64,000 nt of DNA from Lepturacanthus savala (GCA_030544235.1 CM060478.1:4334227-4398226), one strand, 5' to 3'; counted from the first letter of the stretch, positions 46,868 to 58,299 are shown. The notes: generated from the sequence alone by a model not told the origin. Numbers and translations are program-made.

Positions 46868-47527
46868 AAAGAAAGAAACTCAAAATTTCAAGGCCACAAA
46901 CTTTAATTTGGACAATTAAAGTAAATATTTAAATTTTTGCCTCTGAGTATGCTCAACTCTGAATTCAGATTTTTGTCAACTCAAAAGTAAGTTCTACTAA
47001 CTTAGAAAACTTTTTTTGTGCTAACATGACACCTGTGTGTCTGCTACCTGTGTGGACATAGCAGCAGCACAGCCACAACAAAAAAACACATTCCACAACA
47101 AAGCAAAGACAGTTAGCATAACGGTTGTCCAATGTATTGAACCACAATTCAATTTTTACCAACATCAATTTAGCGTGGCTAACACCAGAGCTTATATCAA
47201 TGTACATTGGTATTCGTTCTTGTGGATTATGAAAGCCCAGAGCTGTTTATTGGATACTATGAATGTCTATCAAATGCATCTGTACGTAGCTTAGAGCCTA
47301 TTCCATTGGCTGATAATTTAGCTAGTTCTTTTCTTGATTTGAGTCAATTTTATCTCAGAAAATGTTAGTCTTGTTTCCTTAAAACAAGACCAAATTGACT
47401 CAAATCAGCAAAAACTCAATAAGCTATATGATCTGCCAGTGGAATGGGATAGTTCTCCTCAATATTGGACAAATTCTACCAAATTCAAGACGTTTCCACT
47501 TGTGACAGAGTCATTTTTTGCAGTGTA
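46859..47527 (+). mobile_element. Composite MITE with palindromic core, copy 2
   Basis: Starts CACTGCAAAAGAAAGAAACT and ends TCATTTTTTGCAGTGTA, so the termini are inverted. The first part has AACTCAAAATTTCAAGGCC, CTCAACTCTGAATTCAGAT and TAAGTTCTACTAACTTAG, words of a second common fish MITE. The last part (47302-47450) is nearly self-complementary: ATTCCATTGGCTGAT faces ATCTGCCAGTGGAAT, and GATTTGAGTCAATTT faces AAATTGACTCAAATC. It looks like two MITE families merged or nested. Confidence 0.7.
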
Positions 47528-47589
47528 CCAGGCCCTGTGGAGCGTAGCCTCGTGCAGCTGAACGTTGGCATGCAGCTTGGTTCCGTGGC

Positions 47590-47915
47590 GTGGATGGGAG
47601 TGTTTTGATTGCAGCCGCTGACGAACGCCCTCGCGCGCTCCCCGCTGTGCGCTGACTTTTCCGTCTCCCCCGCCGCTGACAGCGGGCTGCCGTTGGCCGC
47701 CGCTCTGCGCCGACTCCCCAGTCAGCGCTGTGGTCGACGCCGGTGGCTTCTCAGAGACAGGATTCCTGGCAGTTATGCGGCTCTGCCTCCCTCTGGGCCC
47801 AGAGAGTCCCCCGTTCAGGCGTCACTGTGGATGACCCCCGCCGCAGAGGCAGCGGCTCTGCAACCAGCGGCGGGGACGTGCAGATGTCAGCCGCGCTCCG
47901 TCCGTTAACCCCAAC
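47590..47915. promoter_or_regulatory. CpG-rich block, candidate CpG island
   Basis: The GC and CpG content is far above the surroundings, for example CCTCGCGCGCTCCCCGC and CCGCCGCTCTGCGCCGACTC. Such islands usually mark promoters or developmental enhancers. Open frames of 99 and 120 aa cross it, as expected by chance at this composition; neither shows a domain or a Kozak and splice context that I would trust. Confidence 0.4.
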
Positions 47916-48237
47916 CCGCTCGCACCACACTCACCAAACCAGTCCCGTGCATCTCTTTAATTTTAATATCTTTAGAAACTTTCACTGTAAAGTATGTGCC
48001 AACGCTTTCTCAACAGGGAAAACCGTCGCCCCTCCATTTATCACAAGTAGAGGAAAAAGTTTAGAAGAAAAATGTCTCATATTGATTCCCTTTTTGTTTT
48101 TTTAATAAATGTACATTTGAACTTATGGAGCAAGTTTGGTTTATAAATAAAGTTACAGTTTAGCTGATTATACAGTCTGAAAACTGACCTTTAGCGGTTT
48201 CCAGCCTTTCTGGCTTCTGCTGTTTTGACCTAAAGCA

Positions 48238-48670
48238 GCAGTGTCAAACTCAATTTAGTTCACGGGCCACATATGGTGCAATGTGATCTCAAGTCAGTCA
48301 GGCCACTGAAAATAAACATATAAATTACATCATCTACACATTTCTCCACCTTTATATTTCAATGAATTCATTATTAATATTTACAAGAGTTATTTATCTT
48401 TAATTTACATTTGAAGAGACTAAATTAAATTAAAAAACACTATGATGTCTCATTTATTCCATATTCAGTCAGTCTACTGTTGCATTTCAATTCAAAATTT
48501 GTATTTTAAGCAGCAGGTGAAGTTATATCTACCTTACAAACCATTTACAATTAAAAAATTGTAAATATTTCTTATATCTTCTAATATTTCTGTCTTTTGA
48601 GTCCTGAAAGATTCTCATTGACTTTTTTTTTACTTTGTACAGTCATCCAGTCACAAAGCAGGACATGGGG
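48238..48670 (+). mobile_element. hAT-type element, left end and body
   Basis: Starts CAGTGTCAAACTCAATTTAG, then TTCACGGGCCACAT, a decayed CAGGGGTGTCAAACTC...GGGCCACAT terminus. The body includes CATATTCAGTCAGTCTACTG (also at 50753), GCAGGTGAAGTTATA, TTACAAACCATTTACAA (also at 7755 and 52205), CCTGAAAGATTCTCA and GTACAGTCATCCAGT (also at 52275-52360). The right terminus is missing. Confidence 0.75.
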
Positions 48671-48679
48671 GAAAAAAGC

Positions 48680-49730
48680 CCAACATAGTTCCCGTTCTTA
48701 TTCGCATTTTTAAAAAATGAGAATAAATATTTGGATCAAAATGCCAGAAATTCAAAAAAAGGCTGAAAATTCACATGAAAGTTTTTTTTTAAGCTTAGAG
48801 GGAGTGGGTTTGTCAGTATATCAATGAAAGGAAAATGCAGCTTTTGGCTGTGGTAGAAGGATGTGATCTCTCTAGCAAACTGACAGCATTCAGAACATTA
48901 AAAATCTTCTTTTCCTTTTCCTCTTTAACCTGGTTTTGTAGCTGTGAAATGCAGAATGAGGTAACGATTGGTCAAAAAGTTGTTGAAAAGCATCATAGGA
49001 AAAAAAAATATGCCCATTAGCCACAATGCGTGTATATATTGTATCTACCTGTACAAATTTATATTTATATTTCACAAAACCCCCAAAATTAGGATTGGGA
49101 TTAGAGTTCCAGGGTGAATACAAAACCTTTTACACAGGCGACGACTGCACAGCGTAACTGTTAGCTCCTACTTCTGGTCATGTGATTCAGTGACGTCACC
49201 GATAGCACCACCAACAAGTCCACACTGTCATACTCCGATCTTTCCTGCTCTGGGACCTTTTGTCCCAAAATAGCAGCGTGGGCTGCTGAAAACGCCGAAG
49301 CTGTCAAGGTGGAATCGGCATAAAAGTTTGACAGATTTACACAACTTCTACATTTGTGGACAGGGCCTTAGATAAAAGCTGGAGCCTGAACCGTAGTCGG
49401 TTTGATGCCTGAGGATGAAAAACACAGACTTTGACCAAATCCACTTGTGATTTCATCAGAAAAGTCTAATCGCCAAATAAAATGGGACTCCAGGAGCATC
49501 AGACACCGTCTGATTCTCTTCTCACTCTTGTCTTTTTCGTACCCAGCTTCCTCAGTTTCGTCCCGTATCCTCCTTCCTTCCGTCTCTGTTCTCCTCTTCA
49601 TCTCGACGCCATCTCCTCCGACTTGAGCCGGGCGACGGGGCCTGATGAGAGCATCCCATAATGCACCTCTCAACACCCCCCCCCTCCATTTACACATGCT
49701 GTACCCCGCTCCCCCCTCGACCCCCATCTT
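48680..49730. other. Unique noncoding DNA
   Basis: The minus-strand 119-aa frame at 49368-49727 crosses a pyrimidine-rich block and resembles no family that I know. Nothing else was recognised. Confidence 0.45.
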
Positions 49731-49734
49731 CCTT

Positions 49735-49895
49735 TGTGCTGTGATATGAATGCACTTTGATGACTAATAAGTGGCTGTGTCCTTTTTTTGACAGGATCAG
49801 CCTGTGCCGGCCCTGTTCAGGCAGTAATTAGCCTGCTCCCCTTACTTAGCAGCCGAGAACGAATTAGACCACTCCGCCACTCTCTCTCTCCCTCT
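49735..49895. promoter_or_regulatory. Candidate conserved noncoding block
   Basis: ATGAATGCACTTTGATGACT, CAGGCAGTAATTAGCCTGCT and AACGAATTAGACC, with TTTTTTTGACAG|GATCAG resembling a splice acceptor. The acceptor is followed by an 87-aa frame that runs into CT-repeat, so I favour noncoding. Confidence 0.3.
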
Positions 49896-50679
49896 CTCTC
49901 TTACATTCACTCATTCATGGTACTGTCTGTTCTCCTCCATCTTTCTCTCTCTCTCCTTTTTAACTTCTCTGCTTTTTACTGCTGCTTTGTTGTCTCTTCT
50001 TATCATGTCACGAGCAATATGTGTCTAATTAAATACCAAATGTCTTCGTGAGGACAGGACGCTGCTGCCCTTTACTACTTTAGCTCTTAAACTTTTGGGT
50101 TTTACTTGCTTTATTTACAAGCCGATGGCAGAATCACTACGTCTTAGAAGAGGGTAGAATAAAACACTGCGGAATGATTTTTTTAAGCAAATTAAAACAG
50201 TACATCTTGATATTTTGAGTTAGAAATTAAACATTGATAGCTCACAGTTTGAAATGTAGACATTTGTTCCTGTGGTGGACTCTGTATAAATACTTCTGGA
50301 TGAATCAGCAGAAACTATTTGATTTGATCTACTAGATCATCCAGGTATTGAATCTGCTTAGACTTTAAAGGAGAAATATAATGTGACATCCAGAAATTGC
50401 CTCATGTTTAGAAAATGTCTTCTTGTCACATTCAGGTCCCACAATTTAGCACTGATGAGCAGTAAATAGGCAGTTAAGTAGTTTATAAGACACTGAAATG
50501 TAGTTGTAAGTAGACACAGATTGTTAAAAAACATTTATTCAATATGTATATACTTTTTGTGGTGACCATTATATAGAAAAATAAGTTATGTTATGTTAAG
50601 TTATGTTTCCTCGACATCAGGGGGTTGGATCAGTAAAAATTCATTTTTAAATAACAACTACTTACGTATTTCTTTATTT

Positions 50680-50805
50680 TAAGTCATCTTTAATTTACAA
50701 AAAAAAAGAAACATGATATAAAATTATTTATTATTTATTATTATTATTTATTCCATATTCAGTCACTCTACTGTTGCATTTCAATTCAAAACATTTAAGG
50801 TGAAA
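50680..50805 (+). mobile_element. hAT-type internal fragment
   Basis: CATCTTTAATTTACA, then TTATTCCATATTCAGTCA and CTCTACTGTTGCATTTCAAT, TCAAAA match the body of the element at about 48395-48505 in the same order, with no termini. Confidence 0.7.
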
Positions 50806-51214
50806 ACTTTTTACTTCTATATAAAAACACGTGTTATCACTGACAAATGCCAAAATGATGGAATTTCAAACCTTTTTTAGTAAATAATCTATATGCTAAT
50901 TTATCAGTGACGAATGGTTGGAGAATATAAAAGCTGTTGAGGAGTTAAACTATCTGGTACCAAGTTTTTAGGGTTACACCACATGACATTTTTGACATTA
51001 TTCCTTATATATGATTATTGAAGGCATGTAGCAACAATGCAATGAGACTCTAAATAAAGCCTATACAGTGTTTAGCCTATATAGTTAAGTTAGAACGACT
51101 GTCTAATTTCTCTTAAACAGGGTAGATAACCCACGAATTTAGCACCGAATTTCCACATCAGAACATTTTCCAGGGCAAAGAGTGGCGAGTGGGAGGCAGC
51201 AGAAGTGATGAATA

Positions 51215-51215
<1 letters not shown>

Positions 51216-51245
<30 letters not shown>
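51216..51245. repeat. (CA)15 microsatellite
   Basis: Perfect tract within the minus-strand 153-aa open frame, which is not considered a gene. Confidence 0.93.
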
Positions 51246-51246
<1 letters not shown>

Positions 51247-51747
51247 AGGTCTTTGAGTGCTGTGCGTCTCCAGCTGCCCTGACGACCGACCTTTTTACAG
51301 CTCGTCCAAACAGGACAGCTTCTTTCAGGTAGGCAGCGCGTCTGCCACCTCACCCTCCTCCCGCAGACCCCCCAAATCAATAGACATGTAAATAAGTTCA
51401 AGCAGTTAGGGACCTTTGTTTGGGGCGCCCCCGCCTCCTCCCGCTCCTCCGTGTGAGGAAGAGGCCTGTTTATGAAAGGAAGCTCGTGTTCCTGCTCATG
51501 AGATGCTGCCTCGCACGTCTGCTCCCCAGAGACCTGACGATAATGATGCAAACAAATCCAAAAATCAGTGATGGCACATCATGTTCCGGTGGTATGAATT
51601 TAGCCTGATAAACAGGCCTCAAACACCTCGACTTTAAACACAAGACTAACACACCTGCTGTAGCTTCACTATGATCTTAAACAGGGGAGTTAAAGAAATA
51701 TCATGTAAAGAAATACCATGATAAAATACCATATGGTCGCTGTTACT

Positions 51748-52179
51748 AAAAATTTATTTTTTTGTTCAGACCAACAGTCCACAACCCAAAGATCATCAGT
51801 TTACTATTATAGAAGAATAAAGAAAATAGAAAATAATCAGATTTGAGAAGCTTCAAACAGGCAATTTAGACATTTCCTTCTTAAAAATGACTCAAATCCG
51901 TTAATAGATTAGTTGTTTGGTTCATAAAATGGTGTAAATGTTGGTCACTGTTTTGCAAAAAGTTGAAGATTCACCTAAAATTCCTTTTTCACACTAACAG
52001 TCCACAACCCAAAGATCATCAATTGACTATTACAGAAGATTAAAGAAAACAGAAAATAATCAGAGAGAAGCTGGAAACAGAATCTGGACATTTTCTTCTT
52101 TAAAATGGCTCAAATCGATCATCAAAATGGTTGGTGATTATTTTAATGATCAATTAATAGACTAATTGTTGCAGCTCTA
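51748..52179 (+). mobile_element. MITE with GGGCTGCAACTAA-type ends, composite copy 2
   Basis: The internal block CCAACAGTCCACAACCCAAA, then GATCATCA occurs twice, at 51771 and about 51996, each followed by a TATTA(T/C)AGAAGA, AAAGAAAA, GAAAATAATCAGA series. The right terminus is GACTAATTGTTGCAGCTCT. The arrangement suggests a 5'-truncated copy joined head-to-tail to a second copy, about 225 bp apart. Confidence 0.75.
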
Positions 52180-52194
52180 CCGAACAATGTTTAG

Positions 52195-52405
52195 TTTTTA
52201 AAGCAACAGGTGAAGTTCTTTTATCCATTTATAAAGGCATTTACAAATCAAAAGTGTAAATATTTTATCTCTTGAGCCCTGAAAGATTCTCACTGACTTC
52301 ACATTTCTCTAAAGAAGGAACTGCTCCATTGTTTTTGTCACTTTTTGTACAGTCATCCAATGGACCTTTTAGCCGGGGCCGGGTCTGGCCTCCTGATCTG
52401 GAATA
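52195..52405 (+). mobile_element. hAT-type internal/right fragment
   Basis: AACAGGTGAAGTTC, TTTACAAATCAAAAGTGTAA, TATTTTATCTCTTGAGCCCT, GAAAGATTCTCACTGAC and GTACAGTCATCCAATGGACC match 48510-48660 and 7755-7840. It ends in decayed AGCCGGGGCCGGGTCTGGCC without the terminal GACACCCCTG. Confidence 0.7.
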
Positions 52406-52790
52406 AACAGAAAGCATAAGACATCTGTATTTCAGACACAACATCTCTGCTTACAAACCTGGGTGCAGCATCATCTCCAATTACACAGGCAGCCAGTCTC
52501 AGATCGCTAATTGAAGAGGTTGAATCACTGCAACATCAGGGATAATATTTTCAGTATTTTAATTCAGGGCAATTTAGCCCACTCTAATGGAGACTGTGAA
52601 ACAACTGGATAAATAAAAGCAATACGAAGGGATTTCATAACTAAAAGCACCAGGCAATCAGATGAAATCACGACAGTTATGAGTTTGGCAGGCGCACACC
52701 GTCCAAAGCTTTTTGCCGTAATGGCCGACGCTATTATGAGCATTAGTCCAATTCCCTTAAAAATTCCATACTCTGTGGTGAGATGGGTCA

Positions 52791-52826
52791 GACACACACA
52801 CATACACACACACACACACACACACA
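52791..52826. repeat. (CA)n microsatellite
   Basis: About 17 units with one CATA interruption. Confidence 0.93.
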
Positions 52827-52959
52827 TGCATGCATATACGCACAAAAATGGACCCTCCTGAGTCGGGTCCAGTTGGGTGTTTGTAGGTTGGCTATTGAGG
52901 AGAAGCAAGAGGGCAAAAGGGACATGCTGGCATAATGCATTTACTAAAAACTGTTTTTA

Positions 52960-53165
52960 TTATTGTTGGTTCCCCAGGGGGAGCACTTTATGGAAATGCT
53001 GCATATGAAGGGCAGAGGTGGGAGAAGGCCACTGGGAAAATTAGCTTTTTAGATTCCTGCACGGCTCCCCGCCAGCTGCACACCTGTCTGCCGATCATAT
53101 ATACACACACGCGTTTGTTTACGGCGCCGCGGATGCACTAAATCAAGGCGGATTATGCAAAAGCA
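52960..53165. promoter_or_regulatory. Candidate conserved noncoding block
   Basis: TATGGAAATGCTGCATATGA, GGAAAATTAGCTTTTTAGAT and CCGCCAGCTGCACACCTGTC are dense, non-repetitive words, with a CpG-containing end (TTACGGCGCCGCGG). Confidence 0.25.
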
Positions 53166-53359
53166 AAAACTTGTACTTTAATGCACTTTGAGCTATTTGT
53201 GTGTGAACGGTTTTTCAGTTCGACAAATCCTCTCCACCCTGAACCCCGGCTCACATATCAGTTCACACTTTAGAACCAGTGAACCTTGCTCATCTAACTA
53301 ATTAACACACACACGCACACACACACACATGCAGCAGACAACTGTCTTGTACTTCAGCA

Positions 53360-53530
53360 AGGTGTGATCTTGCACTTATTTGCATACATTAATGAAGTGC
53401 TTTGCTTCTAATGACACAAAATGACAACCGCTGCAATAATGAATTGACTTTTCCAGTGATAAACAACACATCTTTACAGCCACAGTAGCTGGAATCCTGG
53501 AGGATTTTGCATATTTTTAATACAGACTTG
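53360..53530. promoter_or_regulatory. Candidate conserved noncoding block
   Basis: CTTATTTGCATACATTAATG, AAGTGCTTTGCTTCTAATGA, CAATAATGAATTGACTT and GGATTTTGCATATTTTTAAT. Octamer/POU-like and homeodomain-core words are tightly clustered, as in many vertebrate developmental enhancers. Confidence 0.35.
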
Positions 53531-53539
53531 ACCTAATAT

Positions 53540-54415
53540 GCTTACCTTATGCACTTTGTTTCTGTTAGATTTGTTTTTTTTAAATAATCAAAATCCTGCT
53601 TATTTTCCAGTGACAAATGAATATGCATTGATTTAGTAAAAATCTACATATTTGCAATAAAAAGATGGAAGGCTGATCAGGTAATGTGCACTGAACAAAT
53701 CAGCTAAAATCAGACAAAATGACAAGTTAACCAGGAATGTATTAGTACAACAGACTACTGGACCTATTGGTTTCAAAGGCAGAGCCTGGTCATTCTTTGA
53801 CAAAGTATTCCACAGATTTATGGACAATTAGAAGGCCTCTATCAATAGAAGTGACTCTTCATCAAGTCTCTGTTATTAAAAATAAACCATTTTGAGTCTG
53901 CACTGTTAATGAGGTCCCACTTCTTGCATCAGGGGATTTGCAAAATTGTTCACTTGCTACTCGTTCCTTTTTTAATTATTGTTATTGCTGTTTGTGTTAG
54001 TAGCTAAGACTGTCACCTGCATTTCACTTCTGAATGTAGCCATGCTAGCAAGTTTAATCTAGTTTCTTATTTTCTCAAACAAAACTATATATATTTATAA
54101 AAATATCTTATGCCGAAAAAAAATAAACATCAACAAAATAACATGTTTGAGAGGGAACAGGAGGGAGTAAAGTACTTATTTAGTGCTGCCCTTACCTCAC
54201 ACATTATTATGTACAATTCAAAGATGCAACATTGTTATTTAATAATTTAATGCATTAATATTGCATTTATTGGATTTTTTTCAGAATGAGAAGCGTGTAT
54301 GTGTCCCAGTGTGTGTAGCTATATTTATTTATATATGTATAAAATTGATTATATGTATATACAAATCAAATAGCGATATTCATATTATTATTTATATATA
54401 TATCATATCTTCAAA
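53540..54415. other. Unique A/T-rich DNA
   Basis: Nothing gene-like or transposon-like recognised. Confidence 0.5.
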
Positions 54416-54449
54416 TATGATAATGCACCTTTAAGTTGCACTGTGAACC

Positions 54450-54930
54450 ACCAGTAGACACCACAGAAGAAGAAGCGCACACTGCATTTAAAAGAACAAG
54501 AAGAAGAAAAAACTACCACGTAAAGTTAAAAAATAAAACGTCTCTAACCGAGTGAAGCTAAACGAGAGATACGTGATGAAAAGTAAATATCCCTCAATTT
54601 CCATTTAGAAATGACAGCGACTAAAGGAGCCACAGAGGGAGAGGACGAGAACGTAACGTTAGCTGCAATGCTAACGCTAACCAATCGCGTGCGTTAGCGT
54701 TAAAAAAAAGACTTTAAAAAATCTTAAAAGCTCACACGTATGTTACAAACAATGAAATTATATTGTAATTTCAATTGCTAAACGTAAACGTGGAGGTTAG
54801 AATTATTCACGTTAGAGATTTTGTTTATTCGTGCTTTTATTTTGAAGAGAGGGTTACGTACTTTCTCTTCCTGCGTCACGTTTGCGGATCGACCGCATGT
54901 TTACAGGTAGAACAATCACTGATGACGTAA
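54450..54930 (+). promoter_or_regulatory. CpG-enriched block, possible promoter/first exon
   Basis: CpGs are concentrated here relative to the flanks, with AACCAATCGCG (CCAAT box-like), repeated TAACGTTAGC / CTAACGCTAACC / GCGTTAGCGTTA and TTCCTGCGTCACG. A short ORF (54611-54697, 28 codons plus stop, starting MTATKGATEGEDEN) has a plausible start context, GAAATGA. It lies 0.5-0.9 kb upstream of the exon-like segment at 55406. A transposon origin of this block is also possible. Confidence 0.3.
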
Positions 54931-55405
54931 GTTGACATATACCTAACATTACTGTGGTTTACACGTCTTCTTAAAAGCTAAAGCAGCATTCATGAATATA
55001 ACATGGTTGATATTGATATGAATATATTTATTCACGTTTTATATTACACATTTACATTTATTTACGTGGTTATTTCCAATGCACAGTGATGTATTGTACC
55101 TGAACGCATCATGGTGCAGTAAACAGACCCATGTGTTTTCTAGCAGAAGCCCTGTAGTGGTCAGTTAGATTAAAATCCAGCAAAATCCAAACAAATTCTA
55201 TGGTTTAAACATGTAAAGTTCTCACTGATATTAATTATTGATTCTTGCACTTTTAACTTTGCTAAATTATTTATCTATATGCTTGTGTTGCACACCGTGC
55301 AGCTTGTGACATGTATATGATAAATTGATTAATGATGGTGTGTGTATATAAGATAAAATGTCACATTAAATTAAAATTTCTTTTTCAACAAATGCTTTTT
55401 AACAG

Positions 55406-55493
55406 CATCTGAGAGAAATGACCAAGTCACCTAACTTTAATGACATGGAGGACTTTGCCCGAACCCGGAGAAACATGTTAAGATCCATATAAG
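55406..55493 (+). CDS. Possible terminal coding exon, unrecognised product
   Basis: A segment of 88 bp lies between a pyrimidine-rich acceptor (TGCTTTTTAACAG) and a strong donor (AAG|GTAAGA). One frame is open from the acceptor to a TAA immediately before the donor and encodes 28 residues, including LREMTKSPNF and MEDFARTRRNMLRSI. Composition is protein-like (charged, no low complexity), and the other two forward frames have early stops. A stop three bases before a donor would be a last coding exon with a spliced 3' UTR. I do not recognise the protein. It could equally be a noncoding exon or chance. Confidence 0.3.
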
Positions 55494-55505
55494 GTAAGAT
55501 TATTT

Positions 55506-55507
<2 letters not shown>

Positions 55508-55573
<66 letters not shown>
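55508..55573. repeat. (TA)n-(GT)n microsatellite
   Basis: Five TA units run into about 28 GT units, in the presumed intron right after the exon-like segment. Confidence 0.95.
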
Positions 55574-55575
<2 letters not shown>

Positions 55576-55619
55576 GGCCCAGAGGAGGAAAAAAAAGAAG
55601 GGGAGAAAAAACAATGTTA

Positions 55620-57020
55620 CAGTAAAGAAGGTGTCATGATATTATTTTTATGTTGCAGAACGATGATTGATAATGTCAATAACCATGAGCATAACATAGT
55701 TAGCTAATCAATACATAGTCTGCACTAACTGTTATGGAAACATAGCTGAAAATACTTTTACGGTACTGAATCTACTTCCACCTCACATTTATCAGGTAAT
55801 TCTGTAAATACGAGATTAATTCAGCAGGTGTTCTGATGTTGAATGTATTTACAGTTTGACATCTGGTTAGCTCATGTTTTCCCAGCTTGTAATAGTTAAT
55901 CAAAATGCAAATAATTTTTTCTCTCCTTTATATATTGTTTGTTCATGAAGTGTATTTATAGTGTTAAACTTTATACCAGTGTACATCATTATTGTTAGAG
56001 CATTAGAGCATAACTTCTTTTCATTCTTCTAATTAAGCAATTCACTGTAATGACAATAAAATTGATACCATTACTAATATATTAATATAATTTACATTTC
56101 AGAAAAAGCACGTTGTATATTATACTGTGCATTATAGTCTACATCATGCATTTCTCAGGTTTTGTCTCAAATCATGTTTATTATTAGACTTAAGTTGCAC
56201 ACTACTCTGTTCAGATGTGCTGTAGTTTGAACTTGCAATGTCTTTATACTAAAGCTAATTCAGTTTCTTATGAATATTTGTACACTAGCAGTGGAATTTA
56301 GTGCGATCGCAAGGGGTGGGGGGTCCTCTTGAGATGCAGGTGAATGTGCATAACAAAAGTGAACAGAGGTTCAGCAGGCAGCACTAATTTATCTGATTTA
56401 TCTTTTCTAATTTATCTTGGTCATAATCACTGATCACTGCAAGTAAATTTTTAGTTTACAAAAAAATGCGCAAGGATAAATGACATATTTAGCTCATTTC
56501 ACATATTCATATTTGTAAACCTTGCATGCAAACGTGTGTGTCTTCAGGAAATTAAAATCATATGATAGACACGGTTCAATGGAAAAAAAAGTATCTGCTC
56601 ATAAAGTTTTATGAATATAAATTTAAAAGATTTAATGGTATTTAGAAGCATTTATTGGAACAGTCTTGGCAGAAATGAAATATAATATTCATAAGTGTGT
56701 TTTATTTAGTATATAATTCAATCAAAGTAAGACGTTTTGTATTTTATTACCTGTATTGTTGCTTTTATCTATGTAGAGAGCATTTGTTTGTGTAGTGATT
56801 TTCAGATATTTCACAGGGGAAATTTAATAGTCGTTAACTTTTTGCTAATTTGTGATAAATTAGGATTGTTTCATATTTGAATGTGATAATGCAGCATCGA
56901 TTTGAAGTCACACTTGTGAAAACACTGGCTCCAATCATGTCCAATCATCATCCTTTTGTGCTTGATATTTAACTAAAATACACATACAGACAGCGACTGA
57001 ACTGTATTTCGCATATAGAG
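55620..57020. other. Unique A/T-rich DNA
   Basis: No open frame or repeat recognised. A short G run lies near 56313-56330. Confidence 0.5.
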
Positions 57021-57039
57021 ATATGAATTTCACCTGATT

Positions 57040-57440
57040 TGTTTTATTTTTTTGGTCTTTGTTGCACTTCCAAAACCCCATCTCTCGCTGCTGCATTCAC
57101 AGGCTTATGCTGTGCATTACTGTAAATGGTGAAATAATAGCACATTTTAAAACACCGCAATGTTTAAATTACTCCGATGGACTGTGATTGGTAGGTTTAT
57201 CCGTGGTAGAAAAAGCTTAAAACTCACCAAGCGAGCCACATTATTCACCTCTGCCACAGATATACAAACAGCTGGGCAGATATACGAGCGTTCCCCGGCT
57301 CGGCGGCAGTTTCTCTCGCCCTTCCCAGTCATTATGTAATCTTTTTGATTTAAAGAACTGGCAAGGAGCGCTTCATTATGTTTGGAAGAATTAGGGGAAA
57401 CACCGTTTCAACGCCTCATCTGTGCACTGCGAAAAAAATG
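57040..57440. promoter_or_regulatory. Candidate conserved noncoding block
   Basis: Dense unique sequence with GTTTAAATTACTCCGATGGA, CTGTGATTGGTAGGTTTATC, AACAGCTGGGCAGATATACG and CAGTCATTATGTAATC. The minus-strand 61-aa frame has no recognisable domain. Confidence 0.3.
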
Positions 57441-57449
57441 CTGAGCAAC

Positions 57450-58225
57450 GTTTTGTGTTTGGACTGGCCTCCACCCCACAGTAATATATTTTATGACATC
57501 TTCTTGTTGATGTAATTTGGCGGCTTATTTTAAGAGCAAAAACCAAATAAATTCAGCAAACTGGGTGACAAAACACAGGATCATTAAATCTTGCTGGATA
57601 TGCATTTTAAACCATTTTTTAAAAATAAAAATGTAAAGTCCCCGTTTTTTTTTTTTTATGTTTTTTTCTTCTTGTTGCTGCAGTTAAAATTTTGAACTTC
57701 ACTGCACACAGTGATGTAACATTTGATCCCAGACAGCTGTTTTCACATTGGTCTGCTTTCTGATTTTAATCTGATTTTAAAGGCAGGGAGTTGTGACATC
57801 ACAAATATCCAGGTCAAATATTCTTGCATAGGTGTGATGTGGAAACTTGAAGCCTCCACTTGCACAAGCACCGAGAATCGACTTCACAGTGAAGTAGGAG
57901 ACGTCTTGTGTCCGGCATCAGAAATGGAAAAACAGGGAGAATGATTTGAACGAGAAAACTGATTTTTTTTCATGAAAGAAACTCCGCATCAGGCAAAAAT
58001 TATTACAAAATAGAGTTATCTTGCATACGTCATAAAACATGTCTGGAGGGGATCTTTTCAAAAAGAAACATCTCTGTATTTCTTCATAAATAATTTCACT
58101 GTCAAATGAAACAAGTGCAAGTTCTGGAACCAGAGCAGAAAAAAAGTATCTGGCAGGACACTAAGGTCATTTTATTGGACATGTCTTGAAGTAAACCTTG
58201 CGTAGCAGGATCGTAGATAAAAACG
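57450..58225. other. Unique noncoding DNA
   Basis: Contains a T run near 57644-57666; otherwise featureless. Confidence 0.5.
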
Positions 58226-58251
58226 TTTGTCAAGCCTGATCATTTTTGCAG

Positions 58252-58282
58252 AGTGTGTGTGTATGTGTGTGTGTGAGAGAGT
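58252..58282. repeat. (GT)n microsatellite
   Basis: Short GT tract with TATG and GAGA interruptions. Confidence 0.85.
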
Positions 58283-58299
58283 GTTTGTGTACTTTGTAA

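Noticed and set aside
47609..48105. 99- and 120-aa plus-strand frames in the CpG-rich block
   Set aside because: Open frames are expected by chance in GC-rich DNA. Two overlapping frames are open at once and neither has a domain.
49788..50051. 87-aa frame after an acceptor-like TTTTTTTGACAG
   Set aside because: The frame soon enters CT-repeat sequence (Ser/Leu runs) and has no donor or homology, so it is treated as noncoding.
51090..51551. 153-aa minus-strand frame
   Set aside because: It crosses a CA tract, has no recognisable domain and reads like shuffled sequence; no splice or promoter context.
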